Assembly (NCBI GenBank): GCA_029068555.1
Contig: JAIECJ010000064.1
Coordinates: 1 to 33,831, forward strand
Source of the DNA: Lachnospiraceae bacterium
Lineage (GTDB): Bacteria; Bacillota; Clostridia; Lachnospirales; Lachnospiraceae
Length of the DNA stretch: 33,831 bases
Reading direction: 5' to 3'
Below are positions 33,758-33,831 of the stretch, piece after piece (positions within the stretch are counted from its first letter, which is position 1; the number at the start of each line of letters is the position of its first letter). The notes under the pieces are model-generated. The model had not been told where the DNA came from. It was given only the letters and a program-made list of their open reading frames with translations, and searched no databases. Both the position numbers and the translations under genes were made by a program.

Positions 33758-33831
33758 CTAGAGCGTGTTTGAAAAATCATTCCTGCCACCTGCATAACGA
33801 CGCGTACGCGTCGTATTCACCACTTTGCGTG
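33758..33831 (+). repeat. Dispersed repeat copy 3 with 18-bp palindrome, running off the window
   Basis: It begins with CTAGAGCGTGTTTGAAAAAT (33758-33777), the inverse of the copy at 27348-27367. Further in is a perfect palindrome ACGACGCGTACGCGTCGT (33797-33814), GC-rich against its AT-rich surroundings. The element looks like the left part of a small MITE-like or REP-like unit whose right end is outside the window. Confidence 0.55.

Noticed and set aside
1..33831. CRISPR array, tRNA or rRNA genes
   Set aside because: No regularly spaced repeats with unique spacers and no tRNA- or rRNA-like stretches were seen on either strand.

Overview
The window looks like the chromosome of a butyrate-forming Lachnospiraceae-type Clostridium relative (Coprococcus/Butyrivibrio-like). 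This is inferred from moderate-to-low GC, strong AGGAGG-type ribosome sites, the thl-crt-hbd-bcd-etfB-etfA gene order, a ptb-buk pair, CspB-like and LytM-like proteins, and decayed Firmicutes conjugative-element genes. Species cannot be fixed from sequence alone.

Layout. 1-4240: a secreted SH3/NlpC-P60 wall hydrolase; a 600-bp gap with a cluster of DnaA boxes beside AT-rich DNA; a long-form hibernation factor (hpf); and an M23/LytM peptidase. 4241-10864: the central butyrate operon (acetyl-CoA to butyryl-CoA), with an extended -10 promoter, a Rex-like operator and strong stem-loops in several spacers. 10940-11482: a Uma2-family nuclease. 11483-18756: a polyamine operon, speD-speA-speE-speB-CASDH-nspC, preceded by a structured leader that ends in a GNRA-capped hairpin. 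It encodes both the decarboxylated-SAM route and the aspartate-semialdehyde route for adding an aminopropyl group. 18764-20942 (minus): ptb-buk, which turns butyryl-CoA into butyrate plus ATP, with a second Rex-like site over its -10. 20943-24378: a repeat-rich spacer, a split ThrE exporter and a CspB-like subtilase.

24379-27541 is accessory and decayed: remnants of a relaxase and of a transposon-type sigma factor, an intact DUF2461-sigma factor pair on the minus strand, and about 740 bp of largely unreadable DNA holding an ORF remnant and one copy of a dispersed repeat. 27542-29390: a low-complexity lipoprotein followed by a divergent signal peptidase II-like protein. 29397-31744: divergent carbamate kinase and a winged-helix/PfkB protein with an altered kinase motif. 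31878-33473 (minus): an HtrA-type protease. The right edge holds another copy of the dispersed repeat and an 18-bp perfect palindrome.

How it works together: both halves of butyrate synthesis flank the polyamine operon and share a plausible NADH/NAD+-sensing (Rex) input, so redox state could set carbon flow at entry and exit. The most promising undescribed items are the speD leader RNA, the hybrid polyamine operon, the stem-loop-punctuated butyrate operon and the DnaA-box cluster.
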